From Paenibacillus sp. AN1007 (GTDB taxonomy: Bacteria > Bacillota > Bacilli > Paenibacillales > Paenibacillaceae), in contig NZ_CP159992.1 in assembly GCF_040702995.1 (NCBI RefSeq), positions 4,551,501-4,615,500 of the forward strand: 64,000 nt of DNA, written 5' to 3'. Shown here one piece after another: positions 49,232 to 57,855 of this stretch. A model generated the notes under the pieces. The model was not told where the DNA came from. It did not search any database and saw nothing but the letters and a program-made list of their open reading frames with translations. Both the position numbers and the translations under genes were made by a program. Every line of letters starts with the position of its first letter. Positions within the stretch are counted from its first letter, which is position 1.

Positions 49232-50002
49232 CTATTTCAGAACTTTATCTTCACCCAACCATTTGGTGGAGATTTTAGCTGCTGTTCCATCTGCATTAAG
49301 TTCATCCAGTGCTTTTTGCAACTGATTCAGCAGTTCTTCATTGCCTTTTTTGATCCCAATGCCATACTGCTCCGGAGCAAGGGCTTCATCCAACAGCTTG
49401 TACTTCCCCTCTTCCTTGGACATGTAATATCTCGCGACCACTTCATCAATAATGACTGCATCCAGCCGCTTCGTTTTTAAATCGGTCAGTGCAAGTACAT
49501 TATCCTTAAATTCCGATGTTTTCACCTTGTCGTTCAAAGGACTTGCCGCGAGGGCGTCTGCCGCCGAGGACAGAGCCTGCAATCCTACATTTTTCCCGTT
49601 CAGTTCATCCAGCTTCGTAATTGGAGAATCGGCGAGTGTAAGTGCAACCTGACTGTTTTCCAGGTACGGCTTCGTAAAGAGCACTTTCTCTTTACGCTCA
49701 TCTGTAATGGTGTACCCGTTCCAGATCATGTCGATCCGACCACTATTCAGCTCCAACTCTTTGGAAGACCAGTCGATCGGCTGGAATGATGCCTTTTTCC
49801 CCATTTTCTCAACAGCTGCACGGGCGTAATCGATGTCAAAGCCTACAATCTCATTCTGCTCATCGCGGAATCCCATCGGGGCGAATTTGTCATCGATCCC
49901 GATCACAATCGTATTCTCGTCCTTGTTAGCCGAGCTGGTACAGCCCGCCATAATGATCATACATATGCTGATAAATAATAGTAGAATCGCTCTTTTTCTC
50001 AT
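49232..50002 (-). CDS. Amino-acid-binding lipoprotein of the ABC transporter
   Basis: The product has 256 residues. The lipoprotein signal ends at IIMAGC with lipidated Cys20. The mature protein is a family 3 solute-binding protein: IVIGIDDKFAPMGFRDEQNE, IVGFDIDYARAAVEKMGKKA, DMIWNGYTITDERKEKVLFT and a LDAVIIDEVVARYY hinge segment. It should bind a polar amino acid or cystine outside the membrane; the exact ligand is not predictable. It is the first gene of the operon. Confidence 0.93.
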   Translation of the reverse strand: MRKRAILLLFISICMIIMAGCTSSANKDENTIVIGIDDKFAPMGFRDEQNEIVGFDIDYARAAVEKMGKKASFQPIDWSSKELELNSGRIDMIWNGYTITDERKEKVLFTKPYLENSQVALTLADSPITKLDELNGKNVGLQALSSAADALAASPLNDKVKTSEFKDNVLALTDLKTKRLDAVIIDEVVARYYMSKEEGKYKLLDEALAPEQYGIGIKKGNEELLNQLQKALDELNADGTAAKISTKWLGEDKVLK

Positions 50003-50130
50003 CTTTCATACCCCTCCATGTCTATAACCAAGCCCAAACGCTTTAGTTCGTTACCACGTTATCAGAGCCTTATAATAACATAGCATGGAAGAAGAGTCGA
50101 GTATCTTGCCCATTTTCCAGTAAATCAACC

Positions 50131-50691
50131 CTAAGAGTTGTCAACAATTTGTGAAAATGCAGCTTGTACCTGAGCGGGTTCCACCAGTTTCTTTTGCACA
50201 TCAGCATCCCAACGCTCCGGCTTTTGCAGCGCTCCAAGCTCCGTTCCCGCCCATTGCTGTGCACGGTTACGATCAAGCTCAATCTGCTTATCCTTGAATT
50301 GGTAAACTATCCGCTCCAAATTATCGATCAGCACAAAGTTCGCAACCGCATTATACACGAGGATCCGCTCCAGCTCCACGGAGTTCATCTCATCTGTATT
50401 CAGGCTGTAATTGATTTGAGCCGTGAATGTCTCTGGAAACAGCTGATAGCCGTCTAACTGCTCATGAAGAGGCAGACTTTGATTCAGATGGCTGAGATTC
50501 GAAAAATTACCCATATAGGCATTCCGGTATTTAGCCAAGGCGGTAAAATCATGGGTCAACGGACTCTTTTGCTCCGTTTCATACCGCTTCTGGTCTGCAG
50601 CAAGCTTGGGATTGATAAAACCTTCCACCACGACAAGACTAATCAATCCGATCATAAACAGGGAAATAATCAACAGATTCTTAGCTTTCAT
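50131..50691 (-). CDS. DUF4825-type membrane-anchored protein
   Basis: The product has 186 residues with one N-terminal membrane helix (LLIISLFMIGLISLVVVEGF) and an extracytoplasmic remainder. The segment ALAKYRNAYMGNFSNLSHLN followed by QSLP resembles the DUF4825 start, and ILVYNAVANFVLIDNLERI is the later conserved part. Its start overlaps the HAAS gene stop by 4 bp. It is last in the PadR operon. Function unknown; similar proteins accompany envelope-related regulators. Confidence 0.7.
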   Translation of the reverse strand: MKAKNLLIISLFMIGLISLVVVEGFINPKLAADQKRYETEQKSPLTHDFTALAKYRNAYMGNFSNLSHLNQSLPLHEQLDGYQLFPETFTAQINYSLNTDEMNSVELERILVYNAVANFVLIDNLERIVYQFKDKQIELDRNRAQQWAGTELGALQKPERWDADVQKKLVEPAQVQAAFSQIVDNS

Positions 50692-51383
50692 ATCTCATCA
50701 CCCACTTCATATTTGCTAACGTTCCGGTATGCCCGGTGTACAACCAAAGGAATCATGATACTGAGGAGCGGAACGGCAAAAGCAAACAGAAGAACAGCCA
50801 GCTGGTAAGGTCCATCCACCTGAATCGGCCGACTAAACCAGACATTGCTGCCGAATCGTAAAGCTGCCTGTGTACCCCAAATTGCTAGCACTGCAGCTGC
50901 CCACAGCCACCAGGCTCTGCGCTGCCACTGCCTTAGAAGCGGCATATGAATGCGTATCGTACTTTGCTCGTTGGAAACTTCACGCTGCCTGCTGCTCAAC
51001 AAATAAAAACCATAAACAGCTCCTACAATCAAACTCACAAGCAAAAAAGTATTGTTCAGAGCAGCTCCTTCCAGCATCATTCGCATAGGAATCGTAACGA
51101 TCCAGGCTGCAAGGCTGTAGATCAAAGTAGATTGCAGCAGCGCTGTCCAGTAAGGGACGCGTTTCACGCTCCGGTAGTCACTCATGAATTGTTCCATACC
51201 GTCCATATGCTGCACGGCCGTCTGAAACGCCTGTTCCTCATCCATTCCTTTCTCCAGATAATCCTCTATTCGTGCAGTAAGGTTACTGCGAATTTCTTCC
51301 TTCAATTCCTGATGTTCACGCGTATGCTGTGTACCAGCAAACAAGCTGTCCAAATGCCGGTTAATTCGTTTTTCCATTTTCAT
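50688..51383 (-). CDS. HAAS-domain (permease-prefix) membrane protein
   Basis: The product has 231 residues. Residues ~1-80 form the helical HAAS/permease-prefix domain (HLDSLFAGTQHTREHQELKE, then EIRSNLTARIEDYLEKGMDE and AVQHMDGMEQF). Four membrane helices follow at ~85-105, 110-130, 160-180 and 195-215. HAAS proteins are typically encoded next to PadR regulators, and the prefix is thought to interact with the regulator or a partner permease. It overlaps padR and the DUF4825 gene by 4 bp each. Confidence 0.82.
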   Translation of the reverse strand: MKMEKRINRHLDSLFAGTQHTREHQELKEEIRSNLTARIEDYLEKGMDEEQAFQTAVQHMDGMEQFMSDYRSVKRVPYWTALLQSTLIYSLAAWIVTIPMRMMLEGAALNNTFLLVSLIVGAVYGFYLLSSRQREVSNEQSTIRIHMPLLRQWQRRAWWLWAAAVLAIWGTQAALRFGSNVWFSRPIQVDGPYQLAVLLFAFAVPLLSIMIPLVVHRAYRNVSKYEVGDEI

Positions 51384-51739
51384 AGCTGCTCATCCCCTCG
51401 TTCACCCGACGCAATCATGCAATCGATTAATGTTTTGGCTGCATGCCAGGCTTGAACCTGCAGGTGATACACTTCATTGCCCTGGCTGGTGATCCGGTAA
51501 TATTTCCGCCTTCCGCCCTGCGTCTCTTCTCCCCAATAGGACTCAACATAACCGCTCTTTTCCAGCCGTTTCAGACTGGAATACAGCGTAGGCTCTTTCA
51601 GTTCAAACTGCTCTCCGCTTTTGCGGTAGATTTCTTTAATGATGCCGTATCCGTAATTATCTTCTGGAATCAGTACACTTAATATGATGGGGTCAATATT
51701 ACCTCGGATCAGATCACTATTAATTACTTGTATATCCAT
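51380..51739 (-). CDS. PadR-family transcriptional regulator
   Basis: The product has 119 residues. The PadR winged helix is clear: LIRGNIDPIILSVLIPEDNY, GYGIIKEIYRKSGEQFELKE, PTLYSSLKRLEKSGYVESYW and GRRKYYRITSQG. A short C-terminal helix provides dimerisation (subfamily 2). It heads a three-gene operon and probably autoregulates through the 7-4-7 dyad in its promoter. Confidence 0.93.
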   Translation of the reverse strand: MDIQVINSDLIRGNIDPIILSVLIPEDNYGYGIIKEIYRKSGEQFELKEPTLYSSLKRLEKSGYVESYWGEETQGGRRKYYRITSQGNEVYHLQVQAWHAAKTLIDCMIASGERGDEQL

Positions 51740-51806
51740 CGCTGTACTTCACCGACTTTCCTTCTCACATTCGTTTGTTCAATTCTGTCCTTTTACTTCC
51801 AAGTAT

Positions 51807-51835
51807 ACTATAAGACATATTACTATGTCTGTAAA
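51807..51835 (-). promoter_or_regulatory. Promoter with embedded PadR-type operator
   Basis: On the minus strand TTTACA (51835-51830) and TATAGT (51812-51807) are 17 bp apart. The spacer is a perfect dyad, AGACATA-GTAA-TATGTCT (51813-51830), ideally placed for PadR repression. Confidence 0.8.
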
Positions 51836-51925
51836 GGTAATGTGTTATGTATAGTACATTGCTTCTTACTCTCTTTTACGCCTTGTTATCTATGAAAAGG
51901 AGAAAGGAGAAGACTACCCATGAAC

Positions 51926-51971
51926 AAAACAAAAGACGAAGCAGCGCTATCGCTGTTTCGCCTTTTGTTTT
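51926..51971 (-). terminator. Long-stem terminator of the sugar PTS/GH4 operon
   Basis: AAAACAAAAG-CGAA-CAGCG pairs with CGCTG-TTCG-CTTTTGTTTT around a CTAT loop, about 20 bp with two mismatches. On the minus strand it follows the GH4 stop by about 200 bp. The rest of 51836-52172 shows no gene. Confidence 0.65.
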
Positions 51972-52172
51972 CGTTCATTGTTCGTTATACGACAACGCTG
52001 TATTCCGAATCCCTGTTCAGACAGAATCATTATGCTGAACCGCCAAACATGCTAACAGGACACTGGCCGAGCTTCTTGCGAATGTCCAATAGCTGTACTG
52101 CTTTTAGCGGTAATCCAACATTTTACCTCCTCTGTCCTGCAGCTTTCTACTGTTTCTTTTTACTGTTTCTTG

Positions 52173-53678
52173 TTACTGCTGTATCTTCTCACGATCCTTG
52201 CCTTTGTCGGACTCACCTGCATTTTTGTTGGCGGCATCCCGATCCTGCTGCATTTCTTCCACGGTTTTCACCTTCAGACGTGCGGCACCTTCATATGCCT
52301 TGGTCGGAATAAGATTGCCCGCTGCAAGTCTTGCCTTCGCTGCCGCAATCGCCTCACCGTACTGAGGCAGCCACTGTGCTTGTGCCACCAGCATCTCGTC
52401 CACCATCTGCCAGATTTCCTTCGGATTGCAGACCGCACCAACCAGCGGGTCCATCATAAAAGCCTGCCGCAGCAGCGTGTCGTCTCCATGCACTGCCGCT
52501 TCAACCGCAAGGCGCTGTACCGAAATACTCACATTACACACCGCCGCAGGACCCAGCGGCAGATCACCCACATGAGGCATCGAGATGCCGCTGCGATCCA
52601 CATAACCGGGGGCCTCGATAATGGCATCATTCGGCAGGTTGGAGATAATTCCGTTATTTACAGTGTTGAAGTGACCACGGTACACACGCCCTGTCTCCAG
52701 CCCTTCAATAATGTAAGACCCGTGCTCTTCACCACGTTTCTCCGGGATATACTGCATCGGGTCATCCTTCATCCAGTTCGGGAAATCCGTCTCAAACCAG
52801 TTCCGCCCCTCCGTGCACACACGCAGGTACCCACCTGTCTCACCGTTAATCCAGCTTCCCATATCAATCCAGTCATTGATTTCTTCAGCACGTTTGCGAT
52901 ACCATGGCACATATTCACTCAGATGGCCGTTAGACTCTGTACTGTAGTACCCAAACCGGCGCAGCATATCGATCCGAACCTTCTCGGTACGGCTGTACTC
53001 CGGATGCTTCTCGAAAGCTTCAAGCAAACCGCCCGTAAGGTCCCGACCTTCATGCGACGCCTGAATATACCACGTTTGATGGTTGATGCCTGCACAGATA
53101 ATATCGACTTCACTCTTCTGCAGCCCGTACACTTCCGCAATCTGGTGATGTCCATGCTGCACGCCGTGACACAGACCGATCGTCCGTACACCACCGTATT
53201 GGCTGCAGGCCCATGTCAGCATCGCCATTGGATTAGAGTAGTTCAGCAGCAGCACATCCGGCGCACTCTGCTCCCGAATATCTTTGCAGATCTCCAGCAT
53301 CTCGGCGATCCCGCGCTGTCCATACATAATACCGCCTGCACACAGCGTGTCCCCAACACATTGATCTACCCCGTATTTAAGCGGAATGTCCACATCGGTC
53401 GCAAAAGCTTCCAGTCCCCCGACACGAATCGTACACAGCACATACTTCGCGTCTTTCAGTGCTTCTCTCCGATTGGTTGTCGGCTGAATCTGAATCTTCA
53501 ATCCGTTCTCACGTATGTCCCGCTGACACAGCTCGGTCACCATGTCCAGATTATGCTGGTTAATATCGCAAAATGCGATCTCAATATTGTTGAATTCCGG
53601 TACAGTCAGCAGGTCACGCAGCAATCCCCGTGTAAATCCAATACTTCCCGCTCCGATAAATGCCACTTTAAACGACAT
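52173..53678 (-). CDS. GH4-family glycosidase (alpha-glucosidase/alpha-galactosidase type)
   Basis: The product has 501 residues; ATG 53678 is 7 bases after GGGAGGA, while upstream in-frame ATGs are not. The NAD-binding start KVAFIGAGSIGFTRGLLRDL, the LLNYSNPMAM segment, the metal-ligand Cys/His in GLCHGVQHG, and AGINHQTW are diagnostic for GH4. These enzymes need NAD+ and Mn2+ and cleave glycosides by an oxidation-elimination route. CHG at the metal site suggests an alpha-glycosidase, not the CNV-type 6-phospho-beta-glucosidases. The C-terminal tail (DAANKNAGESDKGKDREK) is an unusual charged extension. It is the last gene of the operon. Confidence 0.85.
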   Translation of the reverse strand: MSFKVAFIGAGSIGFTRGLLRDLLTVPEFNNIEIAFCDINQHNLDMVTELCQRDIRENGLKIQIQPTTNRREALKDAKYVLCTIRVGGLEAFATDVDIPLKYGVDQCVGDTLCAGGIMYGQRGIAEMLEICKDIREQSAPDVLLLNYSNPMAMLTWACSQYGGVRTIGLCHGVQHGHHQIAEVYGLQKSEVDIICAGINHQTWYIQASHEGRDLTGGLLEAFEKHPEYSRTEKVRIDMLRRFGYYSTESNGHLSEYVPWYRKRAEEINDWIDMGSWINGETGGYLRVCTEGRNWFETDFPNWMKDDPMQYIPEKRGEEHGSYIIEGLETGRVYRGHFNTVNNGIISNLPNDAIIEAPGYVDRSGISMPHVGDLPLGPAAVCNVSISVQRLAVEAAVHGDDTLLRQAFMMDPLVGAVCNPKEIWQMVDEMLVAQAQWLPQYGEAIAAAKARLAAGNLIPTKAYEGAARLKVKTVEEMQQDRDAANKNAGESDKGKDREKIQQ

Positions 53679-53758
53679 GTACATGTCCTCCCGTAATCCG
53701 AACCTTCCGGCTTCGGTTAATGACTTGCTCCATGTGTTCATTGTAGCAATGGAGATGC

Positions 53759-53772
53759 AGAGAGCGTTATCA
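53759..53772 (-). promoter_or_regulatory. Candidate cre (CcpA) site before the GH4 gene
   Basis: AGAGAGCGTTATCA matches TGNNARCGNWWWCA at all but the first position and lies 81 bp before the GH4 start, between it and the deacetylase gene. Confidence 0.35.
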
Positions 53773-53867
53773 AAATCATGACCTGTTCACGGATATATTG
53801 TCAAAAATCCTAACCTTTCTTCACAGCTCTGCACTGCTCTTGCAGCACTATACGAGGCACCCCACTG

Positions 53868-54632
53868 TCATAGCTGGCTGTAGCTGATCAGTGTAATGCC
53901 GTGTTCCTCTATATAATCCCGCAGCGCTGGATTCAACAATAATGCGAGGTCATGTTCACGCTCATCCACCAGAGATGAGATGCTGCGCAGTTCCTCGTCC
54001 GCATACCCCGGATGTCCGGCAATTTCAACGATGCAGTCAGTATCTTTATACTCATCCAGGATGCCGCGCAGCCACGGTTCCTGAAGAGAAGGTACAGCTG
54101 GATCACCACACAGCTTATCGGTAGACCGGATTCCAGCTTCTGCGATCTTCCCGCTCAGCTCGGGAGACAGGAGGTCGTCTCTTCTCATCGGAACGTTATA
54201 CTCCCGAGCCAGTTCCATAACCAAATCCAGCATTTGTGCATCTTTAAGACTTACACCATGATGAGTGTCCAGATGATTTAACGTCAGCCCCGAATCCAGA
54301 AACGCCTCAATCTGCGCTTTCAGCTCAGCCCGGACTTCCCTGGCATCATAGGACAACGGTATTAGCCCCGGCTTCCGATAGAAGCGGCCTGACTCATCTA
54401 CGATACTTTGTACAACCGAAGCCTGCAGCATAGGCGCCATGAACGTCAGATTGAGATGAACACCCATAGCCGTAATTCCTGCTTCAAGAGCCATGACACT
54501 GCTTTTTTCAAAATGTTTCGAATTCACCAGCGCTGAAGTATCTGTAATCAGCCCCTGTTTCATACCATGAATAATGCCTTCGCTTACTTTCGTAGTAATG
54601 CCAAAATCGTCTGCATTAATAATCAGCTTCAT
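53868..54632 (-). CDS. ChbG/HpnK-family carbohydrate deacetylase (YdjC-like)
   Basis: The product has 254 residues starting MKLIINADDFGITTKVSEGI, the family's metal-binding DD motif. LNHLDTHHGVSLKD carries the metal His pair (residues ~119-125), and IVEIAGHPGYADEEL the C-terminal His. ChbG removes an acetyl group from chitobiose-type oligosaccharides so that they can induce and enter catabolism. It lies between the PTS and GH4 genes, 26 bp after the PTS stop, and should act in the cytosol on the imported sugar. Confidence 0.88.
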   Translation of the reverse strand: MKLIINADDFGITTKVSEGIIHGMKQGLITDTSALVNSKHFEKSSVMALEAGITAMGVHLNLTFMAPMLQASVVQSIVDESGRFYRKPGLIPLSYDAREVRAELKAQIEAFLDSGLTLNHLDTHHGVSLKDAQMLDLVMELAREYNVPMRRDDLLSPELSGKIAEAGIRSTDKLCGDPAVPSLQEPWLRGILDEYKDTDCIVEIAGHPGYADEELRSISSLVDEREHDLALLLNPALRDYIEEHGITLISYSQL

Positions 54633-54658
54633 CCTACTCCGCCCCTCTTCTGTGCTAA

Positions 54659-56527
54659 TTACGATCGAACAGACAGCAGTTTCTCCGTTACGGCAATCTT
54701 TCCTTCTGACAGCAGGGGTGTAATCGTACGGTATTGATCAGAGTTTGTCACAACAATCGGAGTTGTCAATTTGAATCCCTCGTCCTGAATACGCTGCATA
54801 TCGAATTCAATCAGCACATCCCCCTGTCTGATCCGGTCACCCTGCTGCACTTTCTGGGTAAAATACTGTCCTTTTAATTTCACCGTATCGATTCCGATAT
54901 GCATGAGAATTTCGACACCTTCATTGGAAGTGACTGCGATTGCATGTGCACTTTTCATCGTTACAGAAACGACGCCGTCTACCGGGGACACCAATTGACC
55001 TTTGGACGGAATAACAGCAGCTCCTTGGCCCATCGATTCTGAGGAAAATACAACGTCTTCCACTTCACGAAGGGGAATAACCGTGCCTTCAAGCGGACTT
55101 CTAATCAAGCTTTCTACCGCTCCGTTCATATCGATCGCAGCTTCATTCTGTTCCTTTTCTACCGTAGAACCTTCAGTCCCCCGCTCATTGTCCTTGCTCT
55201 CATAACCGAACAGAACAACGCACAACGCTCCACCTGCAATCGCTGTTAATATACCAATAATGTAGAACAGCACCGGACTCTGGGCGGGCAGCGTAAACAC
55301 ATTGAGGAAGAAGTTGAACACAATCAGCTTCACCCCGAGATATCCTATAACTCCACCGCCGATGGCGCCCGCTGCGACGAGATAAATGAGTGTTTTGCGA
55401 TAACGCAGAATAATACCGTACAGAATAGGTTCGGTAACCCCCGACAAAATCGCGGACAGGAATGCGGAACCACTTAATGCTTTGAGATCTTTATCCTTCG
55501 TTTTCAGGAATACACCGAGACCAATCCCCATTGAAGCCGCAACCGAGGCTGCCGCAAGTGGAACGATCAGATCTCCACCCGCACTCAAATTGTTCATAAT
55601 AATGGGCACCGTCGCCCAATGTAACCCAAGCAGCACCAGGAAAGACCACGTACCCCCAAGAATAATTCCAGCGATAACCGAATTACTGTTGATCAGGAAA
55701 TTAACAAGATCCCCCACCCATTGGCCCACATACTGCCCGAATGGACCAATCAGCATTGCCGTCAGCGGTACCATGATGACAAGGGATAGAAAAGGCACCG
55801 CGAACAGCTGTACATTTTTGTGCATGATTTTTTTCAGGAATTTCTCCAACACCGCATATATGCTGACCGCAATGAACATCGGAAACACCGATGAAGCATA
55901 GTTCATTAACGATACAGGAATGCCGAGAAAATGGGTCGTACCTCCTGCTGCTGTCAGCGCCGTAAAATTAGGCTCCATTAATGCAGCTCCGATCGCTGCA
56001 GCCACATAAGAGTTCACATTCAAAACTTTAGCAATCGTGATCCCGAGCAGAATGGGCAGGAAATAAAAGATCGAGTTGCCCGCCGCAGCCAATATAGCAT
56101 ATGTTCCACTGTCTACAGCAATCCAGCCTGCTCGCTCAAGAACAATAAGCAGCGCCTTGACCAGACCGGCCCCGGCAAATACAGGGATTAGAGGCGTCAA
56201 ACTGCCTGATATCAAGCCAAAGATGGCTGAACGAATTCCCTTCTTTTCTTTGGCTGCGCCCTCACCAGACCCCGCTCCATCGAATTCTCCTTCGGCAGCG
56301 ATATGTTTGTATACCTCAGAAACGTCATTGCCCACAACGACCTGAAATTGACCGCCGCTCTCAACCACCTTCAATATGCCTGCTGTGTTCTCCAACGTGT
56401 TTGCATCCGCTTTACGATTATCGTTTAAGACAAATCTTAAACGGGTAGCGCAGTGAGTCAGCGATTGAATATTGTCCCTTCCTCCAACGTGGTCTACAAT
56501 GCGCTCAGCCAATTTGTGATGATCCAT
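54659..56527 (-). CDS. bglP: PTS beta-glucoside-type EIIBCA transporter
   Basis: The product has 622 residues. The EIIB domain (residues ~1-85) carries its phospho-Cys in THCATRLRFVL. The EIIC domain (residues ~105-445) is a multipass region with LLGLHWATVPIIMNN and GVTEPILYGI. The EIIA domain (residues ~470-622) has VDGVVSVTMKSAHAIAV and ILMHIGIDTVKLKGQ, with its phospho-His in LMHIGID. The order B-C-A and sequence match BglP. It phosphorylates and imports a beta-glucoside or related disaccharide. Its message begins with a RAT/terminator switch (56600-56682) controlled by LicT. Confidence 0.93.
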   Translation of the reverse strand: MDHHKLAERIVDHVGGRDNIQSLTHCATRLRFVLNDNRKADANTLENTAGILKVVESGGQFQVVVGNDVSEVYKHIAAEGEFDGAGSGEGAAKEKKGIRSAIFGLISGSLTPLIPVFAGAGLVKALLIVLERAGWIAVDSGTYAILAAAGNSIFYFLPILLGITIAKVLNVNSYVAAAIGAALMEPNFTALTAAGGTTHFLGIPVSLMNYASSVFPMFIAVSIYAVLEKFLKKIMHKNVQLFAVPFLSLVIMVPLTAMLIGPFGQYVGQWVGDLVNFLINSNSVIAGIILGGTWSFLVLLGLHWATVPIIMNNLSAGGDLIVPLAAASVAASMGIGLGVFLKTKDKDLKALSGSAFLSAILSGVTEPILYGIILRYRKTLIYLVAAGAIGGGVIGYLGVKLIVFNFFLNVFTLPAQSPVLFYIIGILTAIAGGALCVVLFGYESKDNERGTEGSTVEKEQNEAAIDMNGAVESLIRSPLEGTVIPLREVEDVVFSSESMGQGAAVIPSKGQLVSPVDGVVSVTMKSAHAIAVTSNEGVEILMHIGIDTVKLKGQYFTQKVQQGDRIRQGDVLIEFDMQRIQDEGFKLTTPIVVTNSDQYRTITPLLSEGKIAVTEKLLSVRS

Positions 56528-56599
56528 GCTGTTCCCCCCATACTTTTGTGTAATTACTCCAATTCAGACTTCCGCTATATTAGCTGTGATAAAAATAAA

Positions 56600-56657
56600 A
56601 ACCTGAACTGAAGCTCGTCTACTGACCTTAAGTCAATACACCAGCCTCAGTTCAGGT
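56600..56657 (-). terminator. LicT-controlled terminator in the bglP leader
   Basis: On the minus strand ACCTGAACTGAGG and TTCAGTTCAGGTTT pair across about 30 nt, followed by TTATTTTTAT. Its 5' arm overlaps the RAT at 56654-56682, so the two structures are mutually exclusive. Confidence 0.88.
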
Positions 56658-56682
56658 TTCGCCTGCCGAACAGTCACAATCC
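56654..56682 (-). promoter_or_regulatory. RAT antiterminator site upstream of bglP
   Basis: On the minus strand GGATTGTGACTG, TTCG, then GCAGGCGAAACCT matches the LicT/SacT-type ribonucleic antiterminator, with conserved bulges. LicT binding here blocks the overlapping terminator. Confidence 0.92.
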
Positions 56683-56743
56683 CTAGATCTATTCTCTTTC
56701 TTGTTCATTCCTCATTTGTCTGTCAGGGTTTCATCGCTGTTCT

Positions 56744-57595
56744 TCATTCTTCCGTCAGCTCATGCTCCCGGTGGGTGACCCGATGAATATGGATCATGAA
56801 ATAAACCATTTCCTCATTCGTTGTTTTCTTTTCGTAATTAATCTTCAGGTAATTCCTAATCTTTTTGGCACATGCATACGATTCAGGGTACTTGTCCTTC
56901 ACATGATCGTACAAAGAATCCCTCTCCTCGGGAATCAGCTCATCATGTAAAATCCTGTATGCAAAATACCGCAGATGTGTAAGAAAACGACTGTAATTAA
57001 TCGAACTTTCATCCAGTTTAATTCCAAAATGATATTTCACGATGTTTGCCAGATCGTTAACAATCTTTGTCATCTGATAGGTTTGCTTCATATCCTGTCC
57101 ACGCTGCTGCGCATTAACAAAATGAAGGGCAATGGAACCAGCCTCATCCTCCGGCAGCCTCACACCTGTTTTCTGTTCAACAATGTTCAGGGCGTTCAGA
57201 GCGACCTCGTATTCGGAAGCATAAAATTTTTTGATCTCCCACAGCAGGGCATTTTTTACGATGATGCCTTCAGGAAATCTTCTGATCGCAAAGCTGATGT
57301 GATCTGTCAGGGTAATGTAGATGTTGTCACTGAATTTAAGAGCAAGCTGCTGTTCGGCATATTCAATAATTTCATTGGACAGCTCCAGATGTTCTGTTGG
57401 AATTTCGCCAATCAGACCCATCAGTTTGTCAGACGTCGCTTTCTCGACCACAAACTTCTTCTCCACCTGAGAGAAGTCAATGTCGTCTTGGTTATGTTTG
57501 TTGTATCCTATCCCTTTTCCCATCACAATCATTTCGTCCCCGTTGTCGTCGGTCAGTAAAATCACATTGTTGTTAAATATTTTTCTAATCTTCAT
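56744..57595 (-). CDS. licT: LicT/BglG-family transcriptional antiterminator
   Basis: The product has 283 residues, the usual length. ATG 57595 is preferred, 8 bases after GGGGG; the frame continues upstream through non-conserved sequence. The RNA-binding CAT domain is MKIRKIFNNNVILLTDDNGD, then EMIVMGKGIGYNKHNQDDID. PRD1 contains ITLTDHISFAIRR (His near 100) and AGSIALHFVNAQQ (His near 159). PRD2 ends with EEMVYFMIHIHRVTHRE. PRD phosphorylation by the PTS couples antitermination to sugar. It controls its own leader and bglP. Confidence 0.95.
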   Translation of the reverse strand: MKIRKIFNNNVILLTDDNGDEMIVMGKGIGYNKHNQDDIDFSQVEKKFVVEKATSDKLMGLIGEIPTEHLELSNEIIEYAEQQLALKFSDNIYITLTDHISFAIRRFPEGIIVKNALLWEIKKFYASEYEVALNALNIVEQKTGVRLPEDEAGSIALHFVNAQQRGQDMKQTYQMTKIVNDLANIVKYHFGIKLDESSINYSRFLTHLRYFAYRILHDELIPEERDSLYDHVKDKYPESYACAKKIRNYLKINYEKKTTNEEMVYFMIHIHRVTHREHELTEE

Positions 57596-57650
57596 CTGCA
57601 TCACCCCCGTCTCATCATTTTTTTGTCTCGGTACTACTCCATAAAAAAAA

Positions 57651-57704
57651 CCTAAATTGAAGCAGCAGCATGTACAGCTCATGTCTACTACGAACAATTT
57701 AGGT
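57651..57704 (-). terminator. LicT-controlled terminator in the licT leader
   Basis: On the minus strand CCTAAATTG and CAATTTAGG pair, followed by eight Ts. The 5' arm overlaps the RAT at 57702-57730. Confidence 0.85.
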
Positions 57705-57730
57705 ATCGCCTGCCGAACAGTCACAATCCT
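57702..57730 (-). promoter_or_regulatory. RAT antiterminator site upstream of licT
   Basis: On the minus strand GGATTGTGACTG, TTCG, then GCAGGCGATACCT is nearly identical to the bglP RAT, with one changed base in the 3' flank (GATACC for GAAACC). It gives licT positive autoregulation. Confidence 0.9.
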
Positions 57731-57783
57731 GAATATATGATTATCATAACCTTAACTTATAAATGAATCGTTACTCTGAACAC

Positions 57784-57812
57784 AGAATAGCATGAATACC
57801 CTTTCGATTCAA
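57784..57812 (-). promoter_or_regulatory. Promoter of the licT-bglP operon
   Basis: On the minus strand TTGAAT (57812-57807) and TATTCT (57789-57784) are 17 bp apart, about 50 bp upstream of the first RAT. Confidence 0.5.
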
Positions 57813-57855
57813 CACTTACTTTCTGTCAGGCTTTATGTTAAATGAACTGCCGCTT

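Noticed and set aside
51920..52312. 130-codon plus-strand ORF with a fair ribosome-binding site
   Set aside because: Its first codons are the stem of a terminator and the rest is antisense to the GH4 gene; the translation is Cys/Pro/His-rich and not protein-like.
52170..53696. 508-codon plus-strand ORF
   Set aside because: Complement of the GH4 gene; the GH4 frame has clear family motifs.
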